Assembly: GCA_012103325.1 (NCBI GenBank)
Contig: WLWY01000008.1
Coordinates: 1 to 64,000 of the forward strand
Length of the DNA stretch: 64,000 nucleotides
Reading direction: 5' to 3'
From: Alphaproteobacteria bacterium
GTDB taxonomy: Bacteria; Pseudomonadota; Alphaproteobacteria; UBA8366; GCA-2717185
Positions 7,787-16,650 of the stretch are shown here, one piece after another. The notes beneath the pieces were generated by a model. The model saw only the letters and a program-made list of their open reading frames with translations, ran no database searches and had not been told where the DNA came from. The translations under genes were made by a program, and so were the position numbers. The first letter of the stretch is position 1. Each line of letters opens with the position of its first letter.

Positions 7787-9094
7787 TCAGTTCCAGGATT
7801 TCGCCAGTTCAGGCAGCCAAGTAATGATCCCGGGGAAGGCCAGGAACACACCGATCGTCGCCGCATCGGCGGCGAAGAACGGTCCGATTCCCCGGAACAC
7901 ATCGCCCAATGGAATATCCGGTCTGACCGCAGCCACAACGTAACAGTTTAAGCCCACCGGGGGGGTGATGAGGCACACCTCGCACATCTTCACGACGATG
8001 ATACCGAACCAGATCGGATCGTATCCGAGCGCGATTACGGCGGGATACACCACGGGCAATGTCAGGAGCAGCATGCCGATCGCATCCATGAACATGCCGA
8101 GCACGGCATAGCCGAGCAGGATCATGATCATGACGACGACGGGCGGCAGAGGCAGGGTGACAAGCCACTCCGCGAATGCCTGCGGCAGCCCGGCGAACCC
8201 AAGGAAGCGAACGAAGATCAGGATGCCCCAGATCAACGCAAAGATCATGACAGTCAGTTTGGCTGTCTCGATCAGCGCGTCTTCCAGTTGGCCCCATTTC
8301 ATGCCCCTGAACAATGCAATCACCAAAACGACAAATGCACCAAGGGCGCCGGCTTCTGTCGGTGTCGCCCAACCGGACATCATTGAATAAAAGATGATCG
8401 CGACAACGGCAAAAATAGGAAACGTGCCTGGTATCGTCTTGATTCTTTCGGCCATCGGCGGCGACTTAATCGGCCGGCCCAATTCGGGTTTCCACATGCA
8501 CTGGCCGATGATCAAACCGGCATAGATCAGCGCGGAGACGAGACCCGGCAAAAATCCGGCAAGAATCAATGCGCCAACCGATTCCTCTACAATGATGGCG
8601 TAAATAACGAGAATTGCGCTCGGCGGAATCAGCGACGCCAGCGTCCCCCCCGCCGCGACTACGCCCGCAGCCAATCTCCTGTCATAACCATTTTCCAGCA
8701 TATGCGGGATAGCAACGCGGCTGAAGACCGCAGCCGTCGCCGTGCTGGCACCCGACACGGCGGCGAAGCCCGCCGTCGCGAACACACTGGCCACCGCAAG
8801 GCCACCAGGAACCCAGCCGAACCAAGCTCTCGCGGCATTGAACAATGCATGTGTCAGTCCAGCGTGATAGGCGATGAAGCCGATCAAGATAAACATCGGC
8901 AACACGCTAAGAACGTAGTTGATCGATTTCGAATGGGGAATAGTGCCGGTGATTCCGGCCCCCGCGTCCCAACCCACGATCGCTATCGTGCCGAACAACC
9001 CAACGATGGCAGCGGCCGCAAAAACGCGGACACCAACGAAAACCAGGACCAGCAGAGAACCGGTGCCGATTAGACCAATTGTAAAATCATCCAT
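7787..9094 (-). CDS. dctM: TRAP transporter large permease (DctM)
   Basis: This is the large membrane subunit of a TRAP transporter, which drives uptake of organic acids with a sodium gradient and needs the periplasmic DctP protein. It has 435 mostly hydrophobic residues in about 12 membrane segments, with family features such as the PPSAILVIYA stretch (~160), GFLPGLVSALIY (~180) and ITPPVGLNCYVV (~385). Its ATG overlaps the dctQ stop (TGATG at 9092-9096), so translation is coupled. It is the last gene of dctPQM. Substrate is unknown; a carboxylate is likely. Confidence 0.93.
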   Translation of the reverse strand: MDDFTIGLIGTGSLLVLVFVGVRVFAAAAIVGLFGTIAIVGWDAGAGITGTIPHSKSINYVLSVLPMFILIGFIAYHAGLTHALFNAARAWFGWVPGGLAVASVFATAGFAAVSGASTATAAVFSRVAIPHMLENGYDRRLAAGVVAAGGTLASLIPPSAILVIYAIIVEESVGALILAGFLPGLVSALIYAGLIIGQCMWKPELGRPIKSPPMAERIKTIPGTFPIFAVVAIIFYSMMSGWATPTEAGALGAFVVLVIALFRGMKWGQLEDALIETAKLTVMIFALIWGILIFVRFLGFAGLPQAFAEWLVTLPLPPVVVMIMILLGYAVLGMFMDAIGMLLLTLPVVYPAVIALGYDPIWFGIIVVKMCEVCLITPPVGLNCYVVAAVRPDIPLGDVFRGIGPFFAADAATIGVFLAFPGIITWLPELAKSWN

Positions 9095-9756
9095 CAGTCG
9101 GCCTCCGCCTTGTTGCGCGCCAACAGGTCTACCTTTTCTTCTTCGCCGGCAAGGCCTGCATCGATCTCATGTTGCGCCTGCTCATCCACGGTTTCGATAT
9201 GGGGGACGGCAATCAGCGCCGCATCGGGATTCTTAATCAACCGGGCAAACCCCGCAGCCTGCAGTAGCAGGCGTCCCATCAAGACGGTGAACGCCAACGG
9301 CACGACCAATTTAGATGGCCACAATATGATCTCAATATCGATTGTACTGTCGCCGATCGTCCATGCCCGCATGAAATGATCCCATGTGTAGAAGATCAGA
9401 ATTCCAATAATCAACATGATGGCCACAGTGCCGAACAGCTCCACACTATACAGTAACCGCCCCTTGAAGCGGCCCAGAATTATTTCCATGCGGATATGGC
9501 CGCCAAGTTTCTGGCAATAGGCAATGCCCAAAAAAGCAAACGCCGTCATCGCGATTTCAACGACATCGACGTAGCCGGGAACCGGAAAATTAAGGAGCTT
9601 GCGGCCAAATACCTGATAGGTTCCAACGAACATCAGCCCCAAAATCGTCAGCGCGGCGATGAGATTCAGGAAACGCTCTAATTTGAAGTACACTTCGTCA
9701 AACGTCGCCAGCCGCTGCGCCGCGGGGCTCAACTCGACACCATCATGAGTTGCCAT
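9094..9756 (-). CDS. dctQ: TRAP transporter small permease (DctQ)
   Basis: This is the small membrane subunit that pairs with DctM. It has 220 residues: a 35-residue N-terminal cytoplasmic part, four hydrophobic segments (~35-55, 68-85, 105-130 and 150-170), and a charged C-terminal tail of about 45 residues (ending near LLARNKAEAD) that is longer than usual. The segment AYCQKLGGHIRMEI between helices 2 and 3 is typical of DctQ. It lies between dctP and dctM. The ribosome site before 9756 is weak, consistent with lower expression than DctP. Confidence 0.9.
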   Translation of the reverse strand: MATHDGVELSPAAQRLATFDEVYFKLERFLNLIAALTILGLMFVGTYQVFGRKLLNFPVPGYVDVVEIAMTAFAFLGIAYCQKLGGHIRMEIILGRFKGRLLYSVELFGTVAIMLIIGILIFYTWDHFMRAWTIGDSTIDIEIILWPSKLVVPLAFTVLMGRLLLQAAGFARLIKNPDAALIAVPHIETVDEQAQHEIDAGLAGEEEKVDLLARNKAEAD

Positions 9757-9790
9757 ATTCGGTTCCAGAGATCTAAGTGGACGGAAGTAA

Positions 9791-9832
9791 AGAGAGGCTA
9801 TCGGGTCTTAACGTCCTCCCGACAGCCTCTCT
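9791..9832 (-). terminator. Stem-loop between dctP and dctQ (attenuator or mRNA-stability hairpin)
   Basis: Arms 9791-9805 and 9818-9832 form a 15-pair stem with a 12-base loop, 16 bases after the dctP stop. In the minus-strand RNA all 15 positions pair (one is G-U), whereas in plus-strand RNA that position would be an A-C mismatch. This supports a structure selected in the dctPQM transcript. No long U-run follows, so partial termination or 3'-end protection of dctP mRNA is more likely than full termination. Confidence 0.65.
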
Positions 9833-9848
9833 GAACCAGACTCAGCGC

Positions 9849-10904
9849 CTATTTCTTCATCGACGCTTCTTTTGCCGTCTTCAGAACAAGATCAAGAAGT
9901 TCTTGAGCGGGAATATCGCCCTCGTTTTCCTTGACCCAGTCGTTCCACAATGGCTGACCGCCAACGCGGCGGAATTCGGCCATTTCCTTCTCGTCGATCT
10001 TGACCATCTTCATCATTTTCGGCCATTTCGCGAGATTGACCTTGTCCTTCGCGATATAAGCCGCTGCTTGCGCTTTCGACGCCGGCAGTTTGAGGTCTTC
10101 CAGCAGCTTTTTGTACTGCGGCGGCAGAGCGTCGTAGGCCTTCGTATTGAAGACGATCGGGCAGTTAACCGTGCCGAGCGACATGTTCGTCGTCACCCAG
10201 TCAGCGATCTCATCAAGCTTGTAAGCGCTAAAGGTATATGTCATCGGGAACCCGATCGCATCGACCGTCCCGCGTTGCAGCGCAGTATAGGTTTCGGATG
10301 CCGGCATTGTCGTCGGCGTCGCACCGATCGCCTTTGCCGAACGGCCCATGCCACCCAGGGCGCGCAGTCGCTTGCCCTTGAAATCGGAAACTTTCGACGG
10401 CGGCGTTCCCTTGCCCATATATTCATACTGCGGCAGGATATTCGACATGTAGACGGTCGCATTCCACTTTGCCAATGCCTTCTTCACGGCGGGATGCTGA
10501 TAGACCTTCTCGTGAACGATTCGCATAACTTCTAGGTTCGTCAGCGGCAGGAACGGCAAGTCGAGCACGTTGAGCGGCTTGTTTTTGCCGGGATGATAAG
10601 CCGCGCAGAACAGCGCCGCCTCAACCGCGCCGACTGCAATGCTGTCCAGATTCTCCTTACTCTTGGAGAGCTGTTCGCCATAGTAGAGTTTAATTTGGAA
10701 ATTTCCGCCGGTCCGTTTCTTGACCTCGCTGGAAATGAACTCCAACCCTTCGCTAAACGCGCGGCGTTTGCCCCAGAGCGAAAGCTTGAACGTAACTTTC
10801 GGCCCTTTGACCTCCTGTGCCGACGCTGTCCCTACCGACCCTGCGGACACCATGCCGAAGGTCGCCAGCGCAACAGCTGTCGTAAGTAGAAGTGTTTTTC
10901 GCAT
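9849..10904 (-). CDS. dctP: TRAP transporter substrate-binding protein (DctP)
   Basis: This periplasmic solute receptor delivers substrate to DctQM. It has 351 residues with a signal peptide (MRKTLLLTTAVALATFG to the SAQ-type cleavage site near 30). The mature part shows TRAP features: KRTGGNFQIKLYYGEQL (~65), the FLPLTNLEVMR region (~120), a conserved Arg in FKGKRLRALG (~180) that usually binds a carboxylate, and ALQRGTVDAIGFP (~210). It is upstream of dctQ with a stem-loop in the gap. The ATG at 10904 follows GGGAG at a rather long distance. Confidence 0.92.
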   Translation of the reverse strand: MRKTLLLTTAVALATFGMVSAGSVGTASAQEVKGPKVTFKLSLWGKRRAFSEGLEFISSEVKKRTGGNFQIKLYYGEQLSKSKENLDSIAVGAVEAALFCAAYHPGKNKPLNVLDLPFLPLTNLEVMRIVHEKVYQHPAVKKALAKWNATVYMSNILPQYEYMGKGTPPSKVSDFKGKRLRALGGMGRSAKAIGATPTTMPASETYTALQRGTVDAIGFPMTYTFSAYKLDEIADWVTTNMSLGTVNCPIVFNTKAYDALPPQYKKLLEDLKLPASKAQAAAYIAKDKVNLAKWPKMMKMVKIDEKEMAEFRRVGGQPLWNDWVKENEGDIPAQELLDLVLKTAKEASMKK

Positions 10905-11142
10905 AGTCGTCTTTACTCCCGTGACCGTGAAACTCTCTGTTCAATTTGCTTATTAGGCTTTCCCGAAATCGCGGTTTCGCCACGAAAACTAGAACGGAAA
11001 CGACAATTTCGCTGCGTTCCCTAACCCATAATGCTCACCTTAACGCGATGTACGAGACACAGCAAACAGGTTTCAGTCCTGTAACAGTTCCGTGACCGCA
11101 TATTTGCGAACGCGTCTCCCTATACGATATCCGCCGCCTTGT

Positions 11143-12834
11143 CTACGATGCCCTGCGTGCCCGTCCAGCATCACGGATAGCCGACAAAGTCGTCCGAGTC
11201 GTTATGACTTCGACATCAAGACGGATTTCGATCAAAGCAATACGGCCCGCGCCAAGTGCAGCGTCAAAGACGGCGGCAAAATCTTCTGTCCGCTCAACGG
11301 TTGCACCGAAAGCGCCAAAGCTCTCTGCCCATTTCGCGAAGTCGGGATTTGTCAAAGCCGTGGCAATCGTCCTGTCGGGGTAATCCCGTTCCTGATGCAT
11401 CCGGATGGTGCCATACGCATTGTTGTTCACGACGATAATCACAGGATCGATCCCATAATGCATCGCCGTGGCAAACTCCTGGCCGGACATCATGAAACCG
11501 CCATCGCCGACAAAACCGATGACCGGCCGATTCGGACAGACCTGCCGCGCCGCGATCGCTGCCGGCACGGAATACCCCATCGCCCCACTCGTCGGCGCAA
11601 CCTGAGACGGAAATTTCGTGTACTTGAAATATCGCTGCGGCCAGCCAGAGAAGTTCCCGGCGTCTGTCGTAATGATAGCGTTATCGCCGACACGGTTCTG
11701 GATCTCAGCCATGATCTGGGTCATGTCGACCGGTCCCGGCAGGCCCGCCGTGGGCTTCAGGTTTTCGAGATAATCCTGGCGCGCCGACGCCCGCCAATCC
11801 GCCCACGCACCGGCGCCAACCGGTGCCGCCTTGCATGCCGCCGCCGCGAAGCGATCGACCCCAGCGGCAAGCGGTAAGTCCGCCTGATAGACCCGCCCCA
11901 GTTCGTCCGGATCCGAATAAATATGGATAAGTTTCTGTTTCGGCCGCGGCGCATCGACGAGGGAATAGCCCGACGTCGTCATTTCGCCCAGCCGCGCCCC
12001 AACGACAAGCAGCAGATCGGCTTCCTTCACCCGGGCCGCCAGCGCTGCACTGACGCTGGTACCAAGCTCACCCGCATAGCAATCATGATTATTGTCGATG
12101 ATGTCCTGGCAGCGGAACGACGCCGCAACCGGCAGATCGTTGGCCGCGGCATAAGCGAGAATGTCGGCGCAGGCGGCCTCCGTCCAACCGCCCCCACCGA
12201 CGATCATCAATGGGCGCTGAGCGTCCGCCACCATTTGCTGCATGGCCGCTATATCTGCGGGATCGACACCGGGCCGAACGGTTTTGTAGCGCTCCGCATC
12301 GGCGACATCGGTCAGATCCCGCAACATGTCTTCGGGCAGCGCCAAGGCCACCGGCCCCGGCCGGCCGGACATCGCGTGGTGAAACGCCTTGCTAACCATT
12401 TCCGGGATACGGTCTGCAGTCTCGATCTGGCCGACCCATTTGCAAAGGGCACCATAGAATTGACGGTAATCGACTTCCTGAAACGCCTCGCGGTATTCTT
12501 GATCGCGCGCGACCTGACCGATCAGGATCACCATCGGGGTCGAATCCTGCATTGCGGTATGCACGCCGACCGACCCGTTACAGGCGCCGGGCGCGCGGGT
12601 CACCATGGCGATACCGGGCTTCCCCGTCAGTTTTCCGTAAGCTTCCGCCATATTCGTGGCGCCGCCTTCCTGGCGACAGCTGATGACTTTGATCTCATTG
12701 GAGGCGTCGTGAAGCGCATCGATCAGGGCAAGATAACTCTCGCCCGGAACGCAGAATGCCGTATCGACATCGTGGATCTTCAACTGGTCGGCCAGAACCT
12801 GGCCCCCCGTGCGCATACCCGCATCCGTACTCAT
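11143..12834 (-). CDS. Thiamine diphosphate-dependent enzyme, acetolactate-synthase-like
   Basis: The 563-residue protein has all three domains of ALS/benzoylformate-decarboxylase enzymes. The pyrimidine-binding domain has the activating Glu in CRQEGGATNMAEAYG (~55) and TRAPGACN (~80). A central domain follows (~190-320). The diphosphate-binding domain has the GDGGFMMSGQE...NNNAYGTI signature (~430-465). Such enzymes decarboxylate 2-oxo acids or make acyloins. Residues needed for a more exact call cannot be judged by eye, and no small ALS subunit is nearby. It lies 238 bases upstream of dctP on the same strand, so the TRAP transporter may import its substrate. The ribosome site AGGGGA is good. 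Confidence 0.88.
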   Translation of the reverse strand: MSTDAGMRTGGQVLADQLKIHDVDTAFCVPGESYLALIDALHDASNEIKVISCRQEGGATNMAEAYGKLTGKPGIAMVTRAPGACNGSVGVHTAMQDSTPMVILIGQVARDQEYREAFQEVDYRQFYGALCKWVGQIETADRIPEMVSKAFHHAMSGRPGPVALALPEDMLRDLTDVADAERYKTVRPGVDPADIAAMQQMVADAQRPLMIVGGGGWTEAACADILAYAAANDLPVAASFRCQDIIDNNHDCYAGELGTSVSAALAARVKEADLLLVVGARLGEMTTSGYSLVDAPRPKQKLIHIYSDPDELGRVYQADLPLAAGVDRFAAAACKAAPVGAGAWADWRASARQDYLENLKPTAGLPGPVDMTQIMAEIQNRVGDNAIITTDAGNFSGWPQRYFKYTKFPSQVAPTSGAMGYSVPAAIAARQVCPNRPVIGFVGDGGFMMSGQEFATAMHYGIDPVIIVVNNNAYGTIRMHQERDYPDRTIATALTNPDFAKWAESFGAFGATVERTEDFAAVFDAALGAGRIALIEIRLDVEVITTRTTLSAIRDAGRARRAS

Positions 12835-12922
12835 AGGTGCTTCCCCTCTCTCAATACCGCCTATTTAATTCTGTTCGGTGACCTTTATCACGCTTCACCC
12901 GCCATTGCGAAAGGGGCGTGAT

Positions 12923-13819
12923 TTGACAGGTTCAGCGAAGCAGCCTATCTCCAAATCCATGGCAACGCTCGATCCCAGGACCCATCCCTATCGCGCGGAT
13001 TTGGCAGCCGAACATCTGCGCGGTTCGGTTGACGCAGAGCGCTACTCCTCTGGCGTCCGCAAGACCGTGATCAAGGGCGTTGCGCCTCTGCGCCGCGCGC
13101 CGCGGATGGACGCCTCCCTGGAAACCGAACTCCTGTTCGGCGAAAGCGTGACCGTGTTCGACGAAAAGGATGGTTGGTCCTGGCTTCAAGCCGACACTGA
13201 CAGCTATGTCGGCTATGCGCTGTCGGAGACCCTCGGTGCCGATACCAGCCCTCCTACCCATCATGTCGCGGTGTTGCGAAGCTACATCTTCCCGGAACCT
13301 GATTTGAAAACGCCGCCGCTGGATCTGCTCAGCATGACAGCGGCAGTACGCGTCACCGGTCAGAATGGCGCCTACAGCGCGCTGGACGGCAGCGGCTGGA
13401 TCTATTCCCGGCACCTCGCCCCGGTCGGCGACAACGAGGCGGATCATTGCGGTGTCGCGATACGGTTTCTTGGCGCGCCCTATCTCTGGGGTGGCAAGAC
13501 CAGCGTGGGCCTCGACTGTTCCGGTCTTATCCAAGTGTCGCTGGCGCGATGCGGACAATCCGTCCCGCGCGATACCGACATGCAGGAACAGGAAATAGGC
13601 ACCGCAGTCGTTTTCGCCGGCGACCAGTCGGTCCTCCAACGCGGCGATCTCGTCTTCTGGCCGGGGCATGCCGGTATCTGGATCGATCCCAATCGTTTCG
13701 TCCACGCAAACGCGACGGATATGATGGTCGCGGTTGCGCCCCTATCCGATGTGGCCGCCTATATCGAAGAGGCAACAGGGCATCCAATCCGGACGGTTCG
13801 CCGCCCTGCCCTGACCTAA
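12923..13819 (+). CDS. NlpC/P60 family peptidoglycan hydrolase
   Basis: This is a cell-wall endopeptidase of the papain-like NlpC/P60 type. Two SH3-like segments (about residues 45-110 and 115-170) precede the catalytic domain, which has GAPYLWGGKTSVGLDCSGL with the nucleophile Cys, LQRGDLVFWPGHAGIW with the His, and HANATDM with the third polar residue. Length and domains resemble dipeptidyl-peptidase VI-like enzymes. There is no signal peptide. The start is uncertain: TTG at 12923 has AGGGG 6 bases upstream, while ATG at 12959 has no good ribosome site. It is divergent from the ThDP enzyme gene. Confidence 0.88.
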   Translation: MTGSAKQPISKSMATLDPRTHPYRADLAAEHLRGSVDAERYSSGVRKTVIKGVAPLRRAPRMDASLETELLFGESVTVFDEKDGWSWLQADTDSYVGYALSETLGADTSPPTHHVAVLRSYIFPEPDLKTPPLDLLSMTAAVRVTGQNGAYSALDGSGWIYSRHLAPVGDNEADHCGVAIRFLGAPYLWGGKTSVGLDCSGLIQVSLARCGQSVPRDTDMQEQEIGTAVVFAGDQSVLQRGDLVFWPGHAGIWIDPNRFVHANATDMMVAVAPLSDVAAYIEEATGHPIRTVRRPALT

Positions 13820-13824
13820 ACCCG

Positions 13825-15015
13825 TCAGTCGACGATCAGGCGCCCCTGCCAGCGCCTTTGCAGCAAAATTCCGCAAATGCCACCGGCGAGCGACAGGATC
13901 GTCATCGCATGAAACGCCCCGCCGCCATATTCCTCGTATAAAGGCCCGATTATCGGCGCGACAACGCCCGCGGCAACGCTAAGCGCAACGGATCCATGCA
14001 GGCTCTGCGCCGTCGCCGACAGGCGTGCCGGGATCGCATCGGCAATGAACGCCATCGCCGCCAGATGGGCCGCGCCGAACGTCAGCCCGTGCAAGGTCTG
14101 AACGGCGATCAGGACAGGTACGGCCGTGCTGTCGGCGAGCATGGTCCATCGCACGACACCGGCCAGGGCAGCGATAACGAAAAGCCAACCGGGCCCGAAG
14201 CGCATAACGAACTGCCGTCCCACCGCGAACAGGGCGATTTCGGCGACGACACCGATAGCCCAAAGAACGCCAATCATACCATCGCTCACGCCCGATGCCC
14301 GCCAATGCAGCGTTCCGAAGATATAAACGACCAGATGACTGGTCTGGAGCAACGCGCTGCAGAGCATGAAGAGCGCGAACAAGGGGTGCACGAACAGCCG
14401 CCAAATGCCCGACATGCGTATCGGCGCGGGCTCCACCCGCGTGTCGGGCAAGATAAGACAAACCACAAACAACGACACGAAGCTGACCATCAAAACCCAG
14501 AAGATCGCGGATTCCGGCCAGAACTCGAGCATCTTGCCGCCGGCGAGCGTGGCAAGAATAAAGCTGACCGACCCCCACAACCGGACACGGCCATACTGGA
14601 TGCTGCGGGTTTGTGTGTTCACAATCGCCAGGCTGTCGCCGAGCGGCATGATCGTCCCCCATGCAGCGCCAACCGCCGCGGCGACGGCGGCATATTGCCA
14701 GACGGGATCGCAATAGAGGTACAGCAGGAAAATTACCGTCGTCGTGCCTGTCAATATCAATAGCGGCGCCCGCCGGTTGCCTCGCCGATCCGCCCCATAG
14801 GCGATCAACGGGCTCGATATGACACGAGCGAACCGGCCGACGGCAATAAGCAGGCCAATTTCGACCGGTCCCAACCCGCGGCTTTCCAGCCACACCGGCC
14901 AGAACGGCATGTAGATGCCCGCGTTGATAAAGAAGAAGATGTAAAACAGCGATAGCCGGACACCAACGGAGGAGTCCGAGAGCGCCGCAGCCTGTGGCGG
15001 GTCGGAAGAAGCCAT
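13825..15015 (-). CDS. MFS transporter, 3-phenylpropionate/nucleoside permease-like
   Basis: The 396 residues form about 12 hydrophobic segments in two halves. The early FFINAGIYMPFWPVWLESRG and the loop GADRRGNRRAP (~72-85) are typical of the MFS_1-like branch that includes HcaT (3-phenylpropionate permease). The second half starts near 210 after a cytoplasmic loop. Substrate cannot be inferred. It is the second gene after the DinB-like gene, with a 50-base gap, and converges on the NlpC/P60 gene. The start is chosen by family length; its ribosome site is weak. Confidence 0.82.
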   Translation of the reverse strand: MASSDPPQAAALSDSSVGVRLSLFYIFFFINAGIYMPFWPVWLESRGLGPVEIGLLIAVGRFARVISSPLIAYGADRRGNRRAPLLILTGTTTVIFLLYLYCDPVWQYAAVAAAVGAAWGTIMPLGDSLAIVNTQTRSIQYGRVRLWGSVSFILATLAGGKMLEFWPESAIFWVLMVSFVSLFVVCLILPDTRVEPAPIRMSGIWRLFVHPLFALFMLCSALLQTSHLVVYIFGTLHWRASGVSDGMIGVLWAIGVVAEIALFAVGRQFVMRFGPGWLFVIAALAGVVRWTMLADSTAVPVLIAVQTLHGLTFGAAHLAAMAFIADAIPARLSATAQSLHGSVALSVAAGVVAPIIGPLYEEYGGGAFHAMTILSLAGGICGILLQRRWQGRLIVD

Positions 15016-15065
15016 GCCAGCCCAATAGGCGGGGCCGGCGATACGCGCAACCTGTTTCTGCCCCT

Positions 15066-15551
15066 TTAGCCCCGAGCGTAATACAACAAATCGAGCACCG
15101 GCGGCTCAACGCTGGTCTGACTTAGCAGGTCATGCGCCTGCCCGCGATGATGCGCATGATGATTGAAAAAATGCTGCAGGATGAAACTTAGTTCCGATGT
15201 GAACGGATCGCCGCTGGTCGTCTTATAAGTCACATCGCCAGCGATGTCGGCTTCCGACAGCCCGTCAATATAGGCGATGATATCGCCGTCCATCTTTTGC
15301 CGCGCCTCGCGCAGCGTATCGCGGCGGTCATACAGTTCGGCGTTCAATGCGATCACCGGCGACGTCCCGTGCAAGCGGGAGGTCCAAATTGTGTCCCCCA
15401 CCATCATGTGGTTCAGCACGCCGTGGATCGATCCGAAGAATGCCTGCCGTTTGGCAAAATATTCCTCGTCCGACAGCTGATCACAGGCGTCATAGAGCTT
15501 GTCATTCGCCCATTTGTTATAGGCGGCGAATCGTGTGAAATGTGCCAACAT
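15066..15551 (-). CDS. DinB-like four-helix-bundle protein
   Basis: The 161-residue protein begins MLAHFTRFAAYNKWAND, a typical DinB-family start, and has three widely spaced His regions fitting a metal site: SIHGVLNHMMVGD (~40), then HHRGQAHDLL (~140) after QHFFNHHAH (~132). DinB/YfiT proteins are metal-dependent and some act as thiol transferases, but most have no assigned role. The start at 15551 follows GAGGAG; a longer frame to 15581 lacks that. It is followed by the MFS gene and is divergent from a LysR gene that may control it. Confidence 0.82.
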   Translation of the reverse strand: MLAHFTRFAAYNKWANDKLYDACDQLSDEEYFAKRQAFFGSIHGVLNHMMVGDTIWTSRLHGTSPVIALNAELYDRRDTLREARQKMDGDIIAYIDGLSEADIAGDVTYKTTSGDPFTSELSFILQHFFNHHAHHRGQAHDLLSQTSVEPPVLDLLYYARG

Positions 15552-15726
15552 TTTGCCGATCTCCTCATAGTGACGCCACAATGCCTTCTTATTATTACGC
15601 TCAATCGCAGGGCATTGAAAATCGATATATTTTCATTAATAATTGAATTATTCTCAATTAATTAGCATAAATAATATTCATTACCGTACTACTTTAATGC
15701 TATAATTTTCTCTAAATAGGTGAGAA
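15552..15726. promoter_or_regulatory. AT-rich divergent regulatory region (dinB-like / lysR)
   Basis: The gap between the divergent genes is very AT-rich (15590-15720) and contains several short inverted A/T motifs and TTAATTAG, which resembles the CTAAT boxes bound by GcvA-type LysR proteins. It must hold both promoters. Binding is inference from position. Confidence 0.4.
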
Positions 15727-16641
15727 TTGGACAACGGAATATCTCCACAACTGACGATTCAACTGCCGCCGCTTAATGCATTGCGTTCCTTCGAGGCAAC
15801 GGCGCGGCTGACAACGCTTGCAGCCGCGGCCGCGGAGTTGAATGTCACCCCATCCGCAATCAGTCATCAAATCCGAGCGCTGGAAGACATGCTCGGCGTT
15901 CGCCTGTTCCGCCGTGCCAATCGGCGCCTTTCACTGACAAAGGATGGCCGCGCGTTGTTGCCGGGCCTGACGGATGGGTTCCGGCGGTTAACCGCAGCCG
16001 TTGCAGAACTTCAAGCCAACCAGCGCGCCGGCGTTCTCACGGTCAGCATGGTGTCGACCCTGGCGATGCGCTGGTTCATGCCGCGCCTGCCCCGCTTCCA
16101 ATCCGAACATCCCGAAATCGAAATCCGCATTTCGACAACGCCACGCACGGTCGATCTGGAGCGGGAAGACATCGACGTCGCAATCCGTCACGGACAAGGT
16201 GATTGGCCGGGGCTGGAAGCCGACTTGCTGTTCCATCTCGAAACGACCCCGGTCTGCAGTCCCGATTTATTGCGCGGTGATTCACCGCTCGTGACGCCTC
16301 AAGATCTCGACGGTCATATCTTCCTGCATTCCGAGGCTCGGGCCGAAGACTGGCAGTCCTGGCTCAACACAGCCGACGCGGCCGGTGTCAAACCGAGCCG
16401 GGAGTTGACCTTCGATACTACCGATTTCGCCCTCGCCGCCGCCATAAGAGGGATCGGTATCGCCATTGCCGACAAACAAATCGTCCGCGATGACATCGAC
16501 AGCGGCCGCCTCGTCGCGCCGTTCGACATCACCGAGCGCCACGACACCAGCTACTATCTGGTGTATCCACCCGACCGCGCGCGCTACCCGAAAAGCATCG
16601 CGTTCCGGGAATGGCTGCTGCGCGAAGCCGCCGACATATAA
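15727..16641 (+). CDS. LysR-family regulator, GcvA-like
   Basis: The 304-residue protein begins with a winged-helix domain (PPLNALRSFEATARL, then NVTPSAISHQIRALEDMLGVRLFRR, residues ~12-70) and continues with the periplasmic-binding-protein-like sensor domain. The pattern PLNALRSFEA and the sensor sequence place it with the GcvA group. The start codon is TTG at 15727; no ATG lies before the helix-turn-helix, and AGGTGAG lies very close upstream. It is transcribed away from the DinB-like/MFS pair, the likely targets by the usual LysR arrangement. Confidence 0.88.
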   Translation: MDNGISPQLTIQLPPLNALRSFEATARLTTLAAAAAELNVTPSAISHQIRALEDMLGVRLFRRANRRLSLTKDGRALLPGLTDGFRRLTAAVAELQANQRAGVLTVSMVSTLAMRWFMPRLPRFQSEHPEIEIRISTTPRTVDLEREDIDVAIRHGQGDWPGLEADLLFHLETTPVCSPDLLRGDSPLVTPQDLDGHIFLHSEARAEDWQSWLNTADAAGVKPSRELTFDTTDFALAAAIRGIGIAIADKQIVRDDIDSGRLVAPFDITERHDTSYYLVYPPDRARYPKSIAFREWLLREAADI

Positions 16642-16650
16642 TTAGGCTAA

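Noticed and set aside
11923-12921. A 332-codon plus-strand frame opposite the ThDP enzyme gene
   Set aside because: It is a shadow of the conserved minus-strand gene.
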